Shown here piece by piece: positions 33,411-42,688 of a DNA stretch of 64,000 bases. Source of the stretch: Taklimakanibacter lacteus. Its GTDB lineage: Bacteria > Pseudomonadota > Alphaproteobacteria > Rhizobiales > Aestuariivirgaceae. Numbering within the stretch: the stretch's first letter is position 1; each line of letters opens with the position of its first letter. The notes under the pieces are model-generated. The model had not been told where the DNA came from, did not search any database, and was given only the letters and a program-made list of their open reading frames with translations. The position numbers were made by a program, and so were the translations under genes. The stretch is from assembly GCA_003576695.1 (NCBI GenBank), contig QOZQ01000003.1:463500-527499 (forward strand), in the 5' to 3' direction.

Positions 33411-33887
33411 ATGAGCAAACCCCTGAAAATCAAGCTTCACGTCAATGGCGTCGCGCGCGAGCTCGTGATCGAGCCGCGCGTCACCTTGCTCGATGCCCTG
33501 CGCGAGCACCTGAACCTCACGGGCTCCAAGAAGGGCTGCGACCAGGGCCAGTGCGGCGCCTGCACCGTCCATGTCGATGGCGAGCGCGTGCTCGCATGTC
33601 TGACACTCGCCGCCCAGGTCGAGGGCAGGGAGATCACCACCGTCGAGGGCCTGACGCCCGACGGCGCCGAGCTTCATCCCGTCCAGGCCGCCTTCCTCAA
33701 GCATGATGCCTTCCAGTGCGGCTATTGCACGCCGGGCCAGATCATGTCGGCGGTCGCCTGCATCAGGGAAGGCCATGCCTCGTCCGATGCCGAGATCCGC
33801 GAATATATGTCGGGCAATCTGTGCCGCTGCGGCGCCTATCCGCATATCGTCGCCGCCGTGCGCGAAGCCAGGGAGGCGCTGTCATGA
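33411..33887 (+). CDS. Aldehyde/xanthine dehydrogenase-family iron-sulfur subunit (YagT-like)
   Basis: 2Fe-2S subunit (158 aa) of a xanthine-oxidase-family molybdenum hydroxylase. The plant-type ferredoxin cluster has Cys 43, 48, 51 and 63 (GCDQGQCGACTVHVDGERVLAC), and the second cluster has Cys 103, 106, 138 and 140 (QCGYCTPGQ and NLCRCGAY). There is no Tat signal, unlike E. coli YagT, so the complex should be cytoplasmic. Its stop overlaps the next gene (ATGA). First gene of a three-gene operon. Confidence 0.94.
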   Translation: MSKPLKIKLHVNGVARELVIEPRVTLLDALREHLNLTGSKKGCDQGQCGACTVHVDGERVLACLTLAAQVEGREITTVEGLTPDGAELHPVQAAFLKHDAFQCGYCTPGQIMSAVACIREGHASSDAEIREYMSGNLCRCGAYPHIVAAVREAREALS

Positions 33888-34867
33888 GGGACTTCACCTA
33901 TGCCCGCGCCGCTTCCGTTGAAGATGCGCGCCGTCTCGCGCAGCAATCCGGCGCCATGCTGCTGGCGGGCGGGACGACCTTGCTCGATCTCGCCAAATGC
34001 GGCGTCGCCAGGCCCGACCATGTGGTCGACATCACCCATCTGAAGGGCCTCGATGCGATCGAGGTGACCAGGGAGGGCGCTCATCTGGGGGCACTCGCCA
34101 AGATGAGCCATGTGGCCGACGACAAGGCGATCCGCGCCGAATTCCCGGCCGTGTCGGAGGCGCTGTGGCAGGCGGCCTCGGCGCAATTGCGCAATATGGC
34201 GACCATTGGCGGCAATCTCATGCAGCGTACGCGCTGCGCCTATTTCCGCGATCCCAATTCCTTTGCCGCCTGCAACAAGCGCCAGCCGGGATCGGGCTGT
34301 GCGGCGCGGGGCGGCATCACCCGCAATCACGCGGTGCTCGGCACGAGCTCTTCCTGCATCGCCACCAATCCGGGCGATCTCGCCGTGGCGCTCGTCGCCT
34401 TCGATGCCATCGTGCATCTGGGCGACAGGAAGGTGCCGGTCGATGACTTCTTCCTTCTGCCCGGAGCAACGCCCGATCGCGAACAGGCGATCGAGCCGGG
34501 TGAGGTGATCACGGCGGTCAGCATTCCCGCATCGGCAGCGGCCAGACGCTCCACCTATCTCAAGGTGCGCGACCGCCAGTCTTACGAATTCGCGGCCGCC
34601 AGCGCCGCGGTCGGACTCGATCTCGAAGCCGATGGCAGGACCATTCGCGACATCCGCGTGGCATTGGGCGGCGTCGCCACGAAGCCCTGGCGTGCTCATG
34701 CGGTGGAGAAGGCGCTGAAAGGCAAAACGCTGGAGCCGGAAACGGTAATGCGCGCCAGCCTGCTCGCCATGGAAGGCGCCATCGCGCAGGGTGACAATCA
34801 CTACAAGATCGATCTGGCGCCGCGTGTCATCGCCCGCGCCATCCTCAAAGTCGGAGGCCTCGCATGA
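33884..34867 (+). CDS. Molybdenum hydroxylase FAD-binding subunit (YagS-like)
   Basis: FAD subunit (327 aa) of the same complex. PCMH-type FAD-binding motif is LLAGGTTLLDLAKCGVARP (about 25-43), with NMATIGGNLMQRTRC. An additional cysteine-rich loop (RTRCAYF, FAACNKRQPGSGCAARGG) marks the YagS/4-hydroxybenzoyl-CoA-reductase-like subgroup, which can hold a [4Fe-4S] cluster. CO-dehydrogenase flavoprotein C-terminal domain about 220-325. Overlaps both neighbours by 4 bp. Confidence 0.93.
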   Translation: MRDFTYARAASVEDARRLAQQSGAMLLAGGTTLLDLAKCGVARPDHVVDITHLKGLDAIEVTREGAHLGALAKMSHVADDKAIRAEFPAVSEALWQAASAQLRNMATIGGNLMQRTRCAYFRDPNSFAACNKRQPGSGCAARGGITRNHAVLGTSSSCIATNPGDLAVALVAFDAIVHLGDRKVPVDDFFLLPGATPDREQAIEPGEVITAVSIPASAAARRSTYLKVRDRQSYEFAAASAAVGLDLEADGRTIRDIRVALGGVATKPWRAHAVEKALKGKTLEPETVMRASLLAMEGAIAQGDNHYKIDLAPRVIARAILKVGGLA

Positions 34868-37173
34868 CCCCAGTTGCAGCGAAAATGAAGCGCGGCGATT
34901 CCACCGACGGCGGTGCTGCGTCGGCGCTCGGCAGCCGCCTGTCGCGCATCGATGGACCGGCCAAGATCAAGGGCCAGGCCCGCTATGGGCTGGAGCACCA
35001 TCCCGCCAACATGGCTTATGCGGTGATCGTGCAGAGCACGATCCCATCCGGACATATTCGCGCGATCGACAGCAAGCCGGCGGAAGCAGCGCCGGGCGTG
35101 CTGCTGGTGATCACGCCGGACAATGTCATGCCGCTGAAGCCCATAACTACCTGGACGGGGGCGCCCTCATCGGACAAGCCCTATCTGGCGTTGACGCGCG
35201 AGATCAATTTCACCGGCCAGCATGTAGCGGCGGTGATCGCGGAGACCTTCGAGCAGGCAAGCGAGGCGGCGGGCCTCCTCAGGATCGACTATGAGGAGAA
35301 GGAGTCCATCCCCAGCTACGACGACCCGAAATCGGGCGCGGGCAATCCGCTCGACGCCATGGCGGTTGCCTGGGGCGATGCCGGAAGGGCCTTCGCCGAG
35401 GCGCCCGTGCGCATTGAGCAGACCTACAGGACGCCGCGTGAATATAATGTGCCGATCGAGCCGCATGGCCTCGTGGCGGAGTGGCAGGGCGACATGCTCA
35501 CGGTATGGGAGCCGAGCCAGTGGGTCAACTTCATGATCCATAACTATGCCGAATGGTATGGCCTGCCTGACGAAAAGGTACGGCTAATATCGCCCTATGT
35601 CGGCGGCGGCTTTGGCTCGAAGGCTTTCGCACTTGGCCATGGCGCGATTGCCACCATGGCGGCGAAGATGCTGAACCGTCCGGTGAAGCTCGCGGTCACG
35701 CGGCCGCAGACCTTCACTGCTTTCGGCGGCAGGCCGGCGACGCGCCAGACCTTGTCGCTTGGCGCCACCAAAGAAGGCAATCTGCTCTCGATCGTCCAGA
35801 AGGGCGCCAATGAGACCTCGGTCGATGGCGTGTGGGTCGAGCCTTTGGCCTCGGTCACAGCACTCATGTATGCGACGCCCAATCTGTCGGCACGCCAGAA
35901 TATCGTGCCGGTCAATACGGTGACGCCTTGCGCGCTCCGGGCGCCGGGCGAGAATCCGAGCGCCTGGGGCATCGAATGCGCCATCGATGAGCTCAGCTAT
36001 GAGGTCGGCATCGATCCGGTGGCGATCCGGCTCCTGAATTATGCCGAAGAGGATCCGCATGCGAAGAAGCCCTGGTCGACGCGCCGGTTGCGCGAGGCCT
36101 ATGAGGAGGGTGCGAAGGCCTTCGGCTGGGCGAAGCGCAACCCGAAGCCGCGCTCGATGCGCGACGGCCATCATCTGATCGGCTGGGGTGTTGCGGCCGG
36201 CACCTATCCGGTGCGCCGCACCGCAGGCGAAGCGCTGGTGCGCATCTTCGCCGACGGCCGTGCCGAGGTGGCGAGCAGCGGCATCGATATGGGGCAGGGC
36301 ACTTACACGATCCTGGCCCAGACCGCGGCCGAGGCGATCGGCATGCCGGTCGAGCAAATCGAGGTGAAGCTCGGCGACTCCGCCTTGCCGGGCGCACCCG
36401 TCGCCGGCGGCTCGCAGCTTGCCAATCTCATGACGGGCGCCGTGCACAAAGCCGCCACCGCGGCGCGCGATGAATTGATCGGCCTTGCCATCAATGATCC
36501 GAAGTCGCCCTTCAGGGAACTGCAGGCGAATACGCTGTCGATTGCCGACGGCGTGATCTCGCCGCCGCGCGGCGGCGAGAGCATGTCCATTGCGGAACTG
36601 CTGCGCCGTCTCGGACGTGACAAGATCGAAGTCCAGCGCGATACCTTGCCGGAAAACGCCAACAGCGCCGCCGACAAGCTTGCGACCTACAACACCATCA
36701 CCCGCATGCGCTCGCCGACCGATGGTGATTATTCGCTCCATGCATGGTGTGTGCATTTCATCGAGGTCAGGGTGGATGAGGATTTCGGCACGGTGCGCGT
36801 GTCGCGCGTCGTTTCCGCCCTCGATTCAGGCAGGCTGTACAACCCCAAGCTCGCCGAGAGCCAGTGGAAAGGCGGCATCATCATGGGCATCGGCCAGGCC
36901 CTGCTCGAGGAGGGCCTCGTCGATCCGCGCCAGGGCCGCGTGATCAACAACAATCTCGGCGACTATCTCATCGCCACCAATGCCGACATTCCCGATATCG
37001 AGGTGATCTCGGTCGGCGTACCGGACTTCCATGCCTCAGCCTTGGGCGGTAAGGCTGTGGGCGAGCTCGGTATTGTCGGCGTGGCGCCCGCCATTGCCAA
37101 TGCGGTCTATCACGCGACCGGCAAACGCATTCGTGAGCTGCCGATCACGCTGGAGAAGCTGCTGGGCGACTGA
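34864..37173 (+). CDS. Molybdenum hydroxylase molybdopterin-binding subunit (YagR-like)
   Basis: Large catalytic subunit (769 aa) of the xanthine oxidase family, binding molybdopterin-cytosine-type cofactor. Landmarks are RIDGPAKIKGQARYGLE, the YVGGGFGSKAF loop around 243, CALRAPGENPSAWGIE (around 357) and GIDMGQGTYTILAQTAAEAIG. The C-terminal base E734 is in GGKAVGELGIVG. The family oxidises aldehydes or hydroxylates N-heterocycles; YagTSR of E. coli acts on aromatic aldehydes, so aldehyde detoxification is the best guess. No xdhC-type maturation gene follows. Confidence 0.93.
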   Translation: MTPVAAKMKRGDSTDGGAASALGSRLSRIDGPAKIKGQARYGLEHHPANMAYAVIVQSTIPSGHIRAIDSKPAEAAPGVLLVITPDNVMPLKPITTWTGAPSSDKPYLALTREINFTGQHVAAVIAETFEQASEAAGLLRIDYEEKESIPSYDDPKSGAGNPLDAMAVAWGDAGRAFAEAPVRIEQTYRTPREYNVPIEPHGLVAEWQGDMLTVWEPSQWVNFMIHNYAEWYGLPDEKVRLISPYVGGGFGSKAFALGHGAIATMAAKMLNRPVKLAVTRPQTFTAFGGRPATRQTLSLGATKEGNLLSIVQKGANETSVDGVWVEPLASVTALMYATPNLSARQNIVPVNTVTPCALRAPGENPSAWGIECAIDELSYEVGIDPVAIRLLNYAEEDPHAKKPWSTRRLREAYEEGAKAFGWAKRNPKPRSMRDGHHLIGWGVAAGTYPVRRTAGEALVRIFADGRAEVASSGIDMGQGTYTILAQTAAEAIGMPVEQIEVKLGDSALPGAPVAGGSQLANLMTGAVHKAATAARDELIGLAINDPKSPFRELQANTLSIADGVISPPRGGESMSIAELLRRLGRDKIEVQRDTLPENANSAADKLATYNTITRMRSPTDGDYSLHAWCVHFIEVRVDEDFGTVRVSRVVSALDSGRLYNPKLAESQWKGGIIMGIGQALLEEGLVDPRQGRVINNNLGDYLIATNADIPDIEVISVGVPDFHASALGGKAVGELGIVGVAPAIANAVYHATGKRIRELPITLEKLLGD

Positions 37174-37185
37174 GCAAGTCCGGCT

Positions 37186-39216
37186 TCACGGATGCAGCAG
37201 GCGCACCTCGGTGCCGTGAACGGCGGTGCTTTCGGCCATGTCGCTCTTGCGCCCTGAGACCAGCGCATTGACATTGGCATCGCCCAGCGATGAGCCGGGC
37301 CAGCGGCCCTTATGAACGATGCCCATGCCGGGCTGCGCCGTATCCGATATGGCGATGGCGAGGGTGAGCTCACCCGTTTCATTGGCGATGCGGACGGGAT
37401 CGCCCGCGGCGAAGCCCGCTTGCGCCGCATCATCGGGATGGAGCGTGAGGGTCGGCGGGCCGAGCCGGCGGCGGATGACCTTGTCATTGCCATAGCTCGA
37501 ATTCATCAGCCACAAGGAAGCGGGCGAGAGGATGCGCAAACGCCCATGCTCGGGCGGTGCATCGGCATGGGGCAGAGGCAGGCGCGGCAGACCTTGCTGC
37601 TCGGCGCGGGCACTCGCCAGCTCGATGCGCCCGGACGGTGTCGCGAAGGCAAGATCGGCGAACTGAATGCGCGGTTCAGGAAACACGGTCACCGTGCCGA
37701 GCTTCGCGAGATCGGCGAAGTTGCCGCGATAGGGCGTCTGCGCCAGGAGCCGGGCGATGAGATCATCATCCCGTTCGAACAGGAGGGGATCGTCACAGCC
37801 CATGGCGCGGGCAAGCTGGCGGAAGATCTCCTGATTGGGCAGCGCCTCGCCGGGCGGGTCGGCCGCCTTCACCTGCGCCGACACCGTGAGGTCGAAATAG
37901 GACAAAACGAGATCGTCGAATTCGAGGAAACTCGCCGCCGGCAGCACGATATCGGCATAGTTGGTCGTGTCGGTGTGGAAGAGATCGATGGCGACATGGA
38001 AGAGATCGTCACGGGTGAGCGCCCGGCGCAGCCGCTTCTGCTCGGGCGACGAGGCGGCGGGGTTATTGTTCCAGTTGATGAAGGCGAGAGACTTGTCCGG
38101 GTCTTCCAGCGCCGCGGCGAGGTCCATATGGCTGATGGATCCCGTGCCGTCACGGGCGAGCTCGGGCGCCGTCAGGCTCGCCGGGTCGATGCCGCGCAGT
38201 TGCGCGCCATTCAGGTAGCAGAAGCCTGCCCCCTTCTTGCCGAGATTGCCGGTAAAGGCGATGAGGGCGGCGATGGCGCGGAACACATTGCCGCCCTGCG
38301 GCTGGCGCTGCACGCCCTGGCCGAGCCACAGAAGCGAGGGACCCGCCGCATAGGCCATGGCGGCCTCTTCGATGAGCGTCGCGGGCACGCCGCACAGTTC
38401 CGCCGCGCGCGCCGGCGTCATCGCCTCGATCGCCGGGATCAGCTCCTCGGAACCGAGCACATGACGGGTGAGGAAAGCCTCATCGGCAAGCCCTCTGGCG
38501 CGCACGACATGAAGCAGCGCGAAGGCGAGTGCGGCATCGCTGCCGGGCCTGAGCTTCAGATGGATATCGGCCGCTTTCGCCGTGTCATGCGCGATGGGAT
38601 CGACGACGATGATTTTGGCCCCGGCTGCGCGTGCGTCCTTCAGCCAGTGCTTGTCCTGGTGCGGGGCGGAATGGGACGGGTTGGCGCCCCAGACGATGAT
38701 GCAGTTTGCATCCTTCGCCGAGCGCGGGTCGAAGCCTTCCGCGGAACTGCCGAAGACGAGCTCGAGCGCCGCATGGCCGGCCTTGTTGCACACCGTGTCG
38801 GGATCGACCTCGGTGGCGCCGATGCGGTTGAACAAGCGAATGGGAAAAGTGCCGCCGATGAGGCTGACGGTCCCGGTATAATGCGTGTGCAGGATGCTGC
38901 GGCTCTTGCCGGTCCCGATGAGGCGCCCGAGCTTCGCCGCGATCTCGCCCAGGGCTTCGTCCCAGGTGACGGCTGTGAACTCGCCTTTGCCTTTGGCACC
39001 GACGCGTTTCAGCGGCGTGGTCAGACGCAGAGCCGGATCGCGCCAGGCGCCATTATAGGCGATCGCACATTTCCCGCACAGGGCGCCCCGCGTGATCGCA
39101 TGATCCGGGTCGCCCAGCACATTGGCGATGACGCCGTTCCGCTTCGTGACGGTGATGCCGCAGGCATCATAGCAATCCCGCGGGCAGGTGGTCTTGATGA
39201 TCTGGGACTGTGCCAT
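37186..39216 (-). CDS. Molybdopterin (bis-MGD) oxidoreductase, DMSO-reductase superfamily
   Basis: Molybdopterin oxidoreductase (676 aa). N-terminal [4Fe-4S] cysteines are C11, C15, C19 and C47 (CPRDCYDACG and GALCGKC). The Mo-site region includes HTHYTGTVSLIGGTFPIRLFNRIGATEVDPDTVCNKAG, IIVWGANPSHSAPH, LWLGQGVQRQPQGG and WNNNPAASSP. A molydopterin dinucleotide-binding domain lies about 560-670. No Tat signal, so cytoplasmic. No electron-transfer subunit adjoins it, as in several soluble formate-dehydrogenase-like 'orphans' of rhizobia. Convergent with the hydroxylase operon. Substrate unknown. Confidence 0.9.
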   Translation of the reverse strand: MAQSQIIKTTCPRDCYDACGITVTKRNGVIANVLGDPDHAITRGALCGKCAIAYNGAWRDPALRLTTPLKRVGAKGKGEFTAVTWDEALGEIAAKLGRLIGTGKSRSILHTHYTGTVSLIGGTFPIRLFNRIGATEVDPDTVCNKAGHAALELVFGSSAEGFDPRSAKDANCIIVWGANPSHSAPHQDKHWLKDARAAGAKIIVVDPIAHDTAKAADIHLKLRPGSDAALAFALLHVVRARGLADEAFLTRHVLGSEELIPAIEAMTPARAAELCGVPATLIEEAAMAYAAGPSLLWLGQGVQRQPQGGNVFRAIAALIAFTGNLGKKGAGFCYLNGAQLRGIDPASLTAPELARDGTGSISHMDLAAALEDPDKSLAFINWNNNPAASSPEQKRLRRALTRDDLFHVAIDLFHTDTTNYADIVLPAASFLEFDDLVLSYFDLTVSAQVKAADPPGEALPNQEIFRQLARAMGCDDPLLFERDDDLIARLLAQTPYRGNFADLAKLGTVTVFPEPRIQFADLAFATPSGRIELASARAEQQGLPRLPLPHADAPPEHGRLRILSPASLWLMNSSYGNDKVIRRRLGPPTLTLHPDDAAQAGFAAGDPVRIANETGELTLAIAISDTAQPGMGIVHKGRWPGSSLGDANVNALVSGRKSDMAESTAVHGTEVRLLHP

Positions 39217-39281
39217 GCCGCCTTATAGCATGAGGCGATGGCGCGCGGCCTGTCCACTTGGCGGATGTCGGCTCAGGCCAA

Positions 39282-40064
39282 TCAGCCGGAGCGCCGCATC
39301 CTGGCGAGCGCCAAAGGTGTCCGGCCGGTCAGACGGCGGCTCTCGCGCACCAGATGGGCCTGATCGGCATAGCCTGCTTCAGCTGCCAGCAGCGCGGTCG
39401 ATGTTCGGGGCGCCTTGTGGCTGAGCTTGCGGAAGCGCTGATAGCGCAGGATACGGTCGAGTGTCTTGGGGCCATAGCCGAAGGCTTCGTCGAACCGGCG
39501 CCGCAAGGTCCGCTCGCTCAGGGCCAATGCGCGGCCGAGCCAGGGGATGAGAGACACGCCGGGCGGCGGGCCTCTCTCGATCAAGGTGAAGGCGGCGATC
39601 ATGACCTTGTCTGCCGCAATGCGCGCCGGCATCGCACCCGCCAAGGCGCCTTCGAGCGAAGCGATAAGCGCGGTGACGTCCTCATCGCCGCCCACATGGT
39701 CCGCCAGCCTCCTTGCCTTTGCACCCCACAGATCATCCAGCATCACGCGTTGGTCGCGCAGCTCATGCGCCGCCGTGCCCAGCCATTGCGCGGCTGCACC
39801 GGGGCGGAACCGGAAACCGATGACGGTCGTACCCGGCTTGAGGACTTCCGTCTGTGGCGACTTGTCGGGCCCGGCGACGCGGAGCTTTCCTTCGATCCAC
39901 TGCACATCGATCGTCGCATCGGGCGTCACGATGACGGGCGGCGCACCGACCTCGGGCATCCGGTGCGTCCACACATGGCTGAAGCTCTCGCTGAGCGCTG
40001 GTGCTACGGGACGCTCCGTGAACCACCCGGTAGTCAAGGCCGGTACTGCGGTTCCATCTTTCAT
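39282..40064 (-). CDS. AraC-family transcriptional regulator
   Basis: AraC-type regulator (260 aa). An N-terminal domain (about 1-150) of DUF6597-like type (WTHRMPEVGAPPVIVTPDATIDVQW, VIGFRFRPGAAAQWLG) precedes the C-terminal HTH_18 (LALSERTLRRRFDEAFGYGPKTLDRILRYQRFRKL and LAAEAGYADQAHLVRESRRLTGRTP). ATG at 40064 is taken. It is divergent from a VOC gene; a GACAGG direct repeat with a 21-bp period (40069-40074, 40090-40095) sits just upstream of its start. Confidence 0.88.
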   Translation of the reverse strand: MKDGTAVPALTTGWFTERPVAPALSESFSHVWTHRMPEVGAPPVIVTPDATIDVQWIEGKLRVAGPDKSPQTEVLKPGTTVIGFRFRPGAAAQWLGTAAHELRDQRVMLDDLWGAKARRLADHVGGDEDVTALIASLEGALAGAMPARIAADKVMIAAFTLIERGPPPGVSLIPWLGRALALSERTLRRRFDEAFGYGPKTLDRILRYQRFRKLSHKAPRTSTALLAAEAGYADQAHLVRESRRLTGRTPLALARMRRSG

Positions 40065-40068
40065 GACC

Positions 40069-40095
40069 GACAGGGTAGCATCTTTTCGGGACAGG
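40069..40095. promoter_or_regulatory. Candidate AraC half-sites (GACAGG x2, 21-bp period)
   Basis: Short repeats GACAGG at 40069-40074 and 40090-40095 in the divergent AraC/VOC spacer. The spacing suits an AraC-family protein, but only six bases match, so this is weak. Confidence 0.35.
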
Positions 40096-40166
40096 CGATT
40101 GGCCGAATTGTTCAAGAAACAGGGGCGCTGCACGGCCAGATTATGGGCATCGGATGAAGGAGAGAC

Positions 40167-40592
40167 ATGATGAAACCGAGAATTGCCGTATTGACCATTG
40201 GTGTCGATGACCTCGAAACATCCTTGCGCTTCTATCGCGACGGCCTCGGCCTTCCGACCGAAGGTATCATTGGGACCGAGTTCGAGCATGGCGCAGTCGT
40301 GTTCATCGATCTGCAGAGTGGTCTGAAGCTGGCGCTCTTCGAACGCGACAATCTCGCTCACGATGCCGGCGTCGCCAAGATCGGCCGTAGCCCGTCGGAA
40401 TTCACCATTGGCCACAATGTGAGGAGCGAGAGGGAGGTCGATGAGGTGATGCGCCAAGCGATCGCCGCCGGCGCGCGCGAGATCAAGCCGGCGCAGAAGA
40501 CCTTCTGGGGCGGCTATGCCGGCTATTTCCAGGACCCCGACGATCACCTTTGGGAGATCATCTACAATCCGGCTTTCCTGCCGGAAGATTAA
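40167..40592 (+). CDS. VOC family protein (glyoxalase-like)
   Basis: Glyoxalase/bleomycin-resistance-fold protein (141 aa): IAVLTIGVDDLETSLRFYRDGLGLP at the N-terminus and WGGYAGYFQDPDDHLWEIIYNP at the C-terminus, the latter with the usual metal-binding Glu. Start ATG follows AAGGAGAGAC. Divergent from the AraC regulator, its likely controller, and convergent with the dimethylformamidase-like gene (4-bp overlap). Confidence 0.9.
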   Translation: MMKPRIAVLTIGVDDLETSLRFYRDGLGLPTEGIIGTEFEHGAVVFIDLQSGLKLALFERDNLAHDAGVAKIGRSPSEFTIGHNVRSEREVDEVMRQAIAAGAREIKPAQKTFWGGYAGYFQDPDDHLWEIIYNPAFLPED

Positions 40593-42214
40593 GGCCGCAA
40601 ATACCGGTCGAGCACATTGCGGGTCACCTGCATGACCATCTCGTCCCGGCGCAGGAGGCCCGCAACCCACTCGCAGGTTCCGGCGTGAAAGACTTCGCCT
40701 TTGCCCCGCCGGAAATTCACGATCATGCCGCAGCCGCGCTTGGTGGCCTCGATTGCCGGCACATCGGATGAGCCCTTGAGGACGGAAGCGACATATTCGG
40801 CGTCCTCGCTGCCGAGGAAGACCTTGCCCGGCACGATGGTCGGACCTTCCTCGATGGTCGAGGAGAGGCCGAGCGCCAGGATCTCGAGTCCCTCGGGCGC
40901 CAGCTCGCCGGGTGCGACATGGGGCAGGCCGCCTCTGATCTCATAGTCGAGCCCGTCGACCTCATAACCGAAAATGACCGACTGCGCGCCCAGCACATCG
41001 CCATAATAAAGGCCGGTATCCTTGAAGGCCCAATGCTCCGGACGATAGACCGGGAAGCCCTTGGCGCCGCGCGGCGAGCAGCCGGACCAGCCGGCATAGA
41101 GGCCGCGCGTCGCGTTCAAACCGAAAGTGAGCGCGCCTGGTCGGCCGATCTCGCGGGCTTCCCAGGATTCGGTCACCAGATGGCGCGGCCCGCTCGTCAT
41201 ATAGGGATCGTTCCTGGTCGCGAGATACTTGTGGCAGATCTGGATCCGGTCTTCCTGCTCGAGCCTGATCTGCCACATGAAATTGCCGGCGAAGCGCGCC
41301 ACATGCCCGCCCCGATCGACATAGGCATCGATCGCATCGCGCATCTGCCATGACCAGTATTCATCGTGGCCGACCATCGCCAGACACGAATAGGCCGGCA
41401 GGATTTCCGGCCGGGAATGGAGATCGCTCTGCGCGATGATGTCGAGCTGATAACCTTGCGCCTCGGCCCAGCGCGCGAAATGCCGTTCATAGCTGGCCCA
41501 GCCGGCCGAGGCATATTTCTTGCTGAAGCCGTTGGCGTAAGCCCATTCCATATGCGGATAGCACGGCAGCGCCATCCTGCCGGGCGGCTCCATCAGCGTC
41601 GGCCGTGGCACGTCAGCGGGCAGGCTGATGAAACCCCTGGCGAAAGGCCGGAGGATGCTGAGCTGGGCAGAAAAGAGATTGCCCTCGGGACCGGTGAAGC
41701 CCTGATAGTGGTTCGATCCGCCCCAGTCATTATAGGCGGTCCAGGTCGAGGTCGCGGCGATCAGGAGCAGGCGGCCCGGCAGTGTCTTGGCAGACTTCGG
41801 CCGCACGATGAAAAGATGATCATGCGTGTCGGCGACCTTGGTGCCATCGAGGCATTTCGTGCGCACGATATAGGCGCCTGAGCGCCAGTCATCGTCGATC
41901 TCGAATTCGAAGGCAACCGGCCAGGAGCAGCCATTCACCGAGCAGTCTTCCGGAATGTGATGAAGCTTGCCGGGCAATCCCTTCCGCTCGAGCACCATTT
42001 CCTGCGCGAGGCCATCGCGAATGACGTGAAGACTGTAAGTGCGGGCGTTTGTGCAGGTGTGAATCCTGACCGTCTCGCCCGGCGCATAGGACTGGGCATC
42101 GCAATAGGACCATATGCGCAGGCGCTCGAGATTTTCGGCGCGCGGACGTTCGGCGTAGTTACCGAGCACCGCTTGCGCGAGCCATTCATCGGAGGGCTGC
42201 CGAACGTCGACCAT
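40589..42214 (-). CDS. N,N-dimethylformamidase large-subunit-like protein
   Basis: Homologue (541 aa) of the beta (large) subunit of N,N-dimethylformamidase, a mononuclear iron amidohydrolase. Recognisable segments are ATSTWTAYNDWGGSNHY, the glutamine-amidotransferase-like core CLAMVGHDEYWSWQMRDAIDAYVDRGGHVARFAGN, TSGPRHLVTESWEAREIG, and the C-terminal GEVFHAGTCEWVAGLLRRDEMVMQVTRNVL. Biochemically studied enzymes are alpha2beta2 with a small subunit; no small-subunit gene adjoins this one, as in many genomic homologues. It could act on a different amide. Confidence 0.82.
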   Translation of the reverse strand: MVDVRQPSDEWLAQAVLGNYAERPRAENLERLRIWSYCDAQSYAPGETVRIHTCTNARTYSLHVIRDGLAQEMVLERKGLPGKLHHIPEDCSVNGCSWPVAFEFEIDDDWRSGAYIVRTKCLDGTKVADTHDHLFIVRPKSAKTLPGRLLLIAATSTWTAYNDWGGSNHYQGFTGPEGNLFSAQLSILRPFARGFISLPADVPRPTLMEPPGRMALPCYPHMEWAYANGFSKKYASAGWASYERHFARWAEAQGYQLDIIAQSDLHSRPEILPAYSCLAMVGHDEYWSWQMRDAIDAYVDRGGHVARFAGNFMWQIRLEQEDRIQICHKYLATRNDPYMTSGPRHLVTESWEAREIGRPGALTFGLNATRGLYAGWSGCSPRGAKGFPVYRPEHWAFKDTGLYYGDVLGAQSVIFGYEVDGLDYEIRGGLPHVAPGELAPEGLEILALGLSSTIEEGPTIVPGKVFLGSEDAEYVASVLKGSSDVPAIEATKRGCGMIVNFRRGKGEVFHAGTCEWVAGLLRRDEMVMQVTRNVLDRYLRP

Positions 42215-42351
42215 CTGCAGCGCAGTAGCAAATATTCTTCTATTTCAAAAGCCTGCTTGGGTTCAGAGGCGATAGCGCGATGCCGCTTGAACTGGGGTAG
42301 GTTGCGGCTTATGTTAGACAAAGCAGGAAATTGTCCAACGAAGGGTTTCCG

Positions 42352-42687
42352 ATGTCCAAGATCGCCAAGCGCCATGTCGGCCGCCGTGGGCAGTCGCCCA
42401 GGCCGGCAAAGACCATCGTCGGCCTCTACCTTGAATTACGTGCCGCCCGCGTTGAACCCGTCATCAAGGCTGCCGAGCGGTCTGGATTGTTGAACGAGAA
42501 GGACAGTCGAATTGGCGGCAGAGTCAGCCGGAAGCTGATAGATCAGGCCAAGAGGCGGACGGGCATCGAAACGGACACGGACTTGATAGAGTTCGCCTTG
42601 GCGAATATTGCGCTGGAGGACAGGTTCGCCGAGGTCTTCAAGGAGTCGCGGGGCAAAGTGGATTCCGACATCAAGCTCGGCTTCTGA
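42352..42687 (+). CDS. Putative antitoxin partner of PIN-domain protein
   Basis: Small basic protein (111 aa) ending 1 bp before the PIN gene's GTG. The N-terminus is rich in Arg and Lys (IAKRHVGRRGQSPRPAK); the C-terminal half (VSRKLIDQAKRRTGIETDTDLIEFALANIALEDRFAEVF) looks like a ribbon-helix-helix-type segment followed by an acidic helix, the build of many antitoxins. No family name can be assigned. Its tight coupling to a PIN-domain nuclease is the main reason for the call. The start could also be the TTG at 42331. Confidence 0.6.
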   Translation: MSKIAKRHVGRRGQSPRPAKTIVGLYLELRAARVEPVIKAAERSGLLNEKDSRIGGRVSRKLIDQAKRRTGIETDTDLIEFALANIALEDRFAEVFKESRGKVDSDIKLGF

Positions 42688-42688
42688 G

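Noticed and set aside
35584..36756. 390-codon open frame on the - strand inside the Mo subunit gene
   Set aside because: Shadow of the large subunit; no start signal or recognisable domain.
37312..39228. 638-codon open frame on the + strand
   Set aside because: Exact antisense of the bis-MGD oxidoreductase, which has its cysteine cluster and full-length family match.
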